The position numbers were made by a program, and so were the translations under genes. Below the pieces are notes generated by a model that was given only the letters and a program-made list of their open reading frames with translations, was not told the DNA's origin and did no database searches. From NCBI GenBank assembly GCA_016293615.1, contig JAEDDX010000053.1, positions 1-18,538 of the forward strand: a DNA stretch of 18,538 nucleotides. Direction: 5' to 3'. This DNA is from Acetatifactor sp. Lineage in GTDB: Bacteria > Bacillota > Clostridia > Lachnospirales > Lachnospiraceae. Position 1 is the first letter of the stretch, and every line of letters begins with the position of its first letter. Below, piece by piece: positions 15,653 through 18,538 of this stretch.

Positions 15653-17941
15653 CTACAGGCTTCCTCTTTCAATGCCGTAGCCTGCGCAGAGGCCGGTAAA
15701 CTCGGTGGACTCGATGAATGCAGCCAAAATATCTCTGCGGGTCATTTGGTTATTCTGAAGCTGTTCCACCCAGCCGGCGAGACCTGCGGTATCCGCTTCT
15801 CTTCCGAGAATGGTTCTGTACAGGGTTGCGATATAATCCTCGTCAGATACATTTTTGCCGACGAATTCGTCACTAAAGAAGAATGCATCCGCAATCTGCG
15901 CACCGTTCAAGTTCTTCTCCCGCAGATTCACTACCCAGCCCCAGTGGCCCTTCTGGTCCGCCGTTCTGCCAAAGCAGATGGTATAGAACCGGGTTACAAA
16001 CCGCTCAATGTCTCCTACCGCTTTGAAATCTCCTCTGGTGATTCCATACTCCGTACATATGCCGGTAAACTCTGCGGACTCCACAAAGGCCTTGGTCACT
16101 TCGCTTCGGGATATAAAACCGCCCTGTAGCTGGCTCACCCAGCCGGCTAAACCTGCTTCGTCTGCTTCGCGTCCCATCATGGAGCGGTACAGAACCTTCA
16201 CAAACTCTGCGTCGGACAGGTTCTTGTCTAACATCTCATTGCTGAATACAAAGGCCTGGGCGATGTCTGCTCCGTTCATATTGCCGTTTTCCAGCTGTCC
16301 GGCCCAACCCTCCAGACCTGCCTGGTCGGGCTCCCTGTATAAGCACTGCTGATACATGCGGGTCACAAAGCTATTGATTTGCTGCCGTTCCGGTGCGTTC
16401 ATGTCCTTCATTACCCATCCCGCAGGAAGACAGAGCTCTTCGTTGGTATACTGCAGTATGCTTTCCGGGCAGAGCAAGGTACCTGTTTCCGATACGCCTA
16501 CCAGCCAGTTTTCCAGGCAATCCTTCGTTGAGTAACCGGCTTCCACCCCGGTAAAGCCTACAGAGATTTCCGTTAGCTTCGGGCATCCGGAAAACATACC
16601 AAGATAACATTCGTTCATCAATGTCTGTGCCGGAAGCCGGGGGGCTTCTTTCAGGCTGCTGCAGCCGGAAAACATTCTGAAATAACAGCTATATGACAGG
16701 GTTTCTGCCGGTAAATCGGGAGCTTCTGTCAGACTACTGCAGTCGGCAAACATCCATGTATAACATGCACTGGCTAAAGTTGCTGCCGGAAGTTTAGGTG
16801 CCCTCACCAAGCTTCTGCAGCCTGAAAACATGCCGCCATAACAACCGGGAGTCAAGGTCTGCACCGGCAGTTCCGGGGCTTCTGTCAGACTGCTACAACC
16901 GGAAAACATAAATGTATAACATGATGTCGCTAAAGTTGCTGCCGGAAGCTTTGGTGCCTCTACCAGGCTGCTGCAACCGGAAAACATACCAATATAACAT
17001 TCATCTGCCAGAATCTGCGCCGGCAGTTCCGGGGCTTTTGTCAAACTGCTACATCCGGAAAACATATCAGAATAACAATTGTCAGCTAAGGTCTGCGCCG
17101 GTAATTCCGATGCTTCCGTCAGACTACTGCAGCTATCAAACATTAACCGATAACATTCATCTGCAAGAATCTGTGCCGAGAGTTTTGGTGCCTTCCCCAA
17201 GCTGCTACAGCCTGAAAACATACCGCAATAACAACCGGAAGTCAAGGTCTGCGCCGGCAGTTCCGGGGCTTCTGTCAGACTGCTGCAACGACCAAACATA
17301 CCCCAATAACATTCATCTGCCAGATTCTGCGCCGGCAGTTTTGGTGCTTTTGTCAAACTGCTGCAGCTATCAAACATAAATCGATAACAGGAATCGGCCA
17401 GAGTCTGCGACAGGAGTTTTGGAGATGTCAGTAGTTTATCACAGGCATAGAACAAATACTGAAAGGCATTTTGCCCCATTGATGTTTTCTCACAAGTCGG
17501 ATCCAACAGCGACATGATGTTTCCGCCTGCTTCTACCTTTCCTGCTCCTGTCATCGTAAAATTCCAGTATCGTGGAGTATAACTCCCGTCTCCATAATCT
17601 ATGTCTTCTTTTCCTATCCCATCTCTCACCCGGTCTGTCCGGAAATAATAGGTCTCTCCGTCGGGAATTGTGACAATATTTTCATTGGTATCCATCAATG
17701 TCACAGAGCTCCAATCCTGCCGGTCCTTTGAATATTCCAGTACATAATCATCAGGCGTGCTCCATTTCTTCATCCCAATGGTCACATCCCCGTCCACTGC
17801 GGTGAAGGACATGTAATCCGGATACTCCGCCGCTTGGGCTCTGGTTGCGAACCCGGGTAATACTGCCATGGCAAACACCATGACCACGAGCAACAAACCA
17901 CTTCGGATGAAGCATAATAAGTTCCTGCTTATTCCTTTCAA
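15653..17941 (-). CDS. secreted LRR (26-residue repeat) protein with DUF4214 tail, paralog C
   Basis: The protein has 762 residues. It has a signal peptide (about 1-37), the shared N-terminal domain with GNIMSLLDPT (140-149) and eleven 26-residue repeats (176-461). The linker carries the same CPES..QYTNEEL motif as its paralogs, and the DUF4214-like tail (about 520-762) has RGD at 636-638. Each repeat contributes two cysteines in the CYxxMFxxC pattern, so more than twenty lie in the array. The end of the tail (YIATLYRTILGRE, RRDIL, TGLCAGYGIERGSL) is closest to the beta-helix gene, not to paralogs A and B. Start is TTG with GAGGGAGGG at 17947-17955. It is the most upstream gene of the cluster. 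Confidence 0.85.
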   Translation of the reverse strand: MKGISRNLLCFIRSGLLLVVMVFAMAVLPGFATRAQAAEYPDYMSFTAVDGDVTIGMKKWSTPDDYVLEYSKDRQDWSSVTLMDTNENIVTIPDGETYYFRTDRVRDGIGKEDIDYGDGSYTPRYWNFTMTGAGKVEAGGNIMSLLDPTCEKTSMGQNAFQYLFYACDKLLTSPKLLSQTLADSCYRFMFDSCSSLTKAPKLPAQNLADECYWGMFGRCSSLTEAPELPAQTLTSGCYCGMFSGCSSLGKAPKLSAQILADECYRLMFDSCSSLTEASELPAQTLADNCYSDMFSGCSSLTKAPELPAQILADECYIGMFSGCSSLVEAPKLPAATLATSCYTFMFSGCSSLTEAPELPVQTLTPGCYGGMFSGCRSLVRAPKLPAATLASACYTWMFADCSSLTEAPDLPAETLSYSCYFRMFSGCSSLKEAPRLPAQTLMNECYLGMFSGCPKLTEISVGFTGVEAGYSTKDCLENWLVGVSETGTLLCPESILQYTNEELCLPAGWVMKDMNAPERQQINSFVTRMYQQCLYREPDQAGLEGWAGQLENGNMNGADIAQAFVFSNEMLDKNLSDAEFVKVLYRSMMGREADEAGLAGWVSQLQGGFISRSEVTKAFVESAEFTGICTEYGITRGDFKAVGDIERFVTRFYTICFGRTADQKGHWGWVVNLREKNLNGAQIADAFFFSDEFVGKNVSDEDYIATLYRTILGREADTAGLAGWVEQLQNNQMTRRDILAAFIESTEFTGLCAGYGIERGSL
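16559..17416 (-). repeat. eleven tandem 78-bp coding repeats (26 residues each)
   Basis: Eleven in-frame units encode the leucine-rich repeats of paralog C. Units 7 and 9 (LPAAT-type) and units 3 and 8 (QTLTxGCYxGMFSGC) resemble each other more than their neighbours, suggesting duplication of blocks of two or more units. Confidence 0.9.
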
Positions 17942-18058
17942 AATAACCCTCCCTCTGCTACCTGTTTCGATTCGCCTTTCGCCGATGAGACGGAACGCAA
18001 CAGATTGCTATTTTGCTGTATTTTCTCCAATATTATAACACTTTTTGGCATAATACAA
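17942..18058 (-). promoter_or_regulatory. promoter and conserved leader of paralog C
   Basis: On the minus strand TTGTAT (18053-18058) and TATAAT (18032-18037) are only 15 bases apart, two fewer than at the other paralogs, while the -10 box is a perfect consensus. The leader matches the other two but is more diverged in its middle (17975-18000) and ends in the same GAGGGAGGG before TTG. Only the first half of the intergenic hairpin remains beyond the promoter (CAGCACCG on the plus strand at 18059). Confidence 0.65.
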
Positions 18059-18141
18059 CAGCACCGACCCACCAGTTATTGTCATGAAAATATTCTCTAA
18101 GCAGACAAATACCCGAATTTTGGCGTTGCAAAAATTAGTTT

Positions 18142-18208
18142 TTACAGGATTCCTCTGAATTTCTTTTTTGATTTGATGGTCGACTCGACCGGAAGGAATC
18201 GCTTGCCT
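18142..18208. repeat. conserved flank downstream of the Rpn fragment, copy 2
   Basis: Imperfect direct copy of 7797-7868. The hairpin is GGTCG-ACT-CGACC (18178-18190), with the same stem and a changed loop. An extra inverted repeat (AGGAATCGC at 18194-18202, GCGATTCCT at 18219-18227) follows, which copy 1 lacks. Confidence 0.7.
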
Positions 18209-18303
18209 CCATGGTCCTGCGATTCCTAAATGAATAAAAATAGAAATTTAACAGATTAAAATTACAGACAAATAATTACAGCTAGAAAATTGCAGACAAG
18301 AAG
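18209..18303. other. AT-rich segment between Rpn 3' end and conserved flank
   Basis: About 95 bases present only in the right-hand copy; in the left-hand copy the Rpn stop codon is about 10 bases from the flank. It contains loose repeats of the type ATTACAGACAA / ATTGCAGACAA. I see no gene in it. Confidence 0.55.
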
Positions 18304-18538
18304 CTAAATCAGATTGCTTTCCTTACAGAACTGCTCCGGAGACTCTGCATTGATTGCGATTTTAAGCCATTCCTTCAATGTGGCAAGATCCTTTTCGGAC
18401 AGAATACGGGTGCGAAGCTCTTCCGGTACCGCAAAGTGCTCTGACAGAATATCCAGGATAAATTCAGCCTGACCAATAGCTCGGCCCTCCGCTCTGCCTT
18501 CCGCTCTGCCGGCTTTGCGTTCATCATTTAACAATTCT
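18304..18538 (-). CDS. C-terminal part of an Rpn-family nuclease/transposase-like protein (continues beyond the window)
   Basis: The frame is open to the window edge (ELLNDERKAG...) and ends at a TAG at 18304. It shows a tandem tetrapeptide stretch (RAEG-RAEG-RAIG) and a helical tail with FILDILSEHF and VPEELRTRILSEKDLATLKEW, as in C-termini of Rpn-family PD-(D/E)XK proteins. The catalytic domain would lie beyond the window, so it cannot be judged whether this copy is intact. It closely matches the remnant at 7877-8095. Confidence 0.6.
   Translation of the reverse strand, partial: ELLNDERKAGRAEGRAEGRAIGQAEFILDILSEHFAVPEELRTRILSEKDLATLKEWLKIAINAESPEQFCKESNLI

Noticed and set aside
7421..18538. 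Genomic island integrated at the tRNA-Tyr/tRNA-Leu genes
   Set aside because: The accessory region lies on the 5' side of the tRNAs, beyond their promoter. No integrase and no duplicated tRNA 3' end are visible.

Overview
The window looks like chromosomal DNA of an anaerobic Firmicute, most likely class Clostridia, family Lachnospiraceae. The grounds are Gram-positive-style ribosome binding sites, strong TTGACA/TAAAAT promoters, a DUF3048 (YerB-like) lipoprotein, an LtaS-like sulfatase, tRNA genes without encoded CCA, and secreted DUF4214 and leucine-rich-repeat proteins. The family assignment is inference. Every supported gene lies on the minus strand, so transcription runs from high to low coordinates.

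Left part (1-7700), housekeeping-like. At the left edge is the 5' part of tRNA-Phe with its own promoter. Above it sit an overlapping pair, a DUF3048 lipoprotein followed by a DUF3810 membrane protein with an HELAH zinc-protease motif. Next is a tight three-gene operon of small single-pass membrane proteins, two with N-terminal zinc ribbons; I do not recognise its function. A strong terminator separates this from a two-gene unit, a Dabb-domain protein followed by an LtaS-like polyglycerol-phosphate/sulfatase enzyme, driven by a near-consensus promoter. A tRNA-Tyr/tRNA-Leu unit with its own promoter and a clear terminator closes this part.

Right part (7700-18538), accessory. Four large secreted proteins lie in tandem. 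Three (8221-10398, 13554-15455, 15653-17941) are paralogs with a signal peptide, a shared N-terminal domain, an array of 26-residue cysteine-bearing leucine-rich repeats (10, 6 and 11 units) and a DUF4214-type tail of about 240 residues. The fourth (10566-13409) has an unrelated two-module beta-helix-like passenger on the same tail. The three paralogs also share a promoter, an untranslated leader of about 80 nt, a strong Shine-Dalgarno and a TTG start. Terminator hairpins between genes abut the next promoter. The cluster is bracketed by two copies of the 3' end of an Rpn-family nuclease/transposase-like gene plus a conserved non-coding flank. The left copy is a truncated remnant; the right copy runs off the window.

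I read the right part as an actively recombining cell-surface cassette: constant secretion leader and constant DUF4214 tail, exchangeable or repeat-variable passenger. Patchy similarity among the tails supports exchange between the genes. How the proteins stay on the cell (no LPXTG, SLH or dockerin is visible) and what they bind is unknown.
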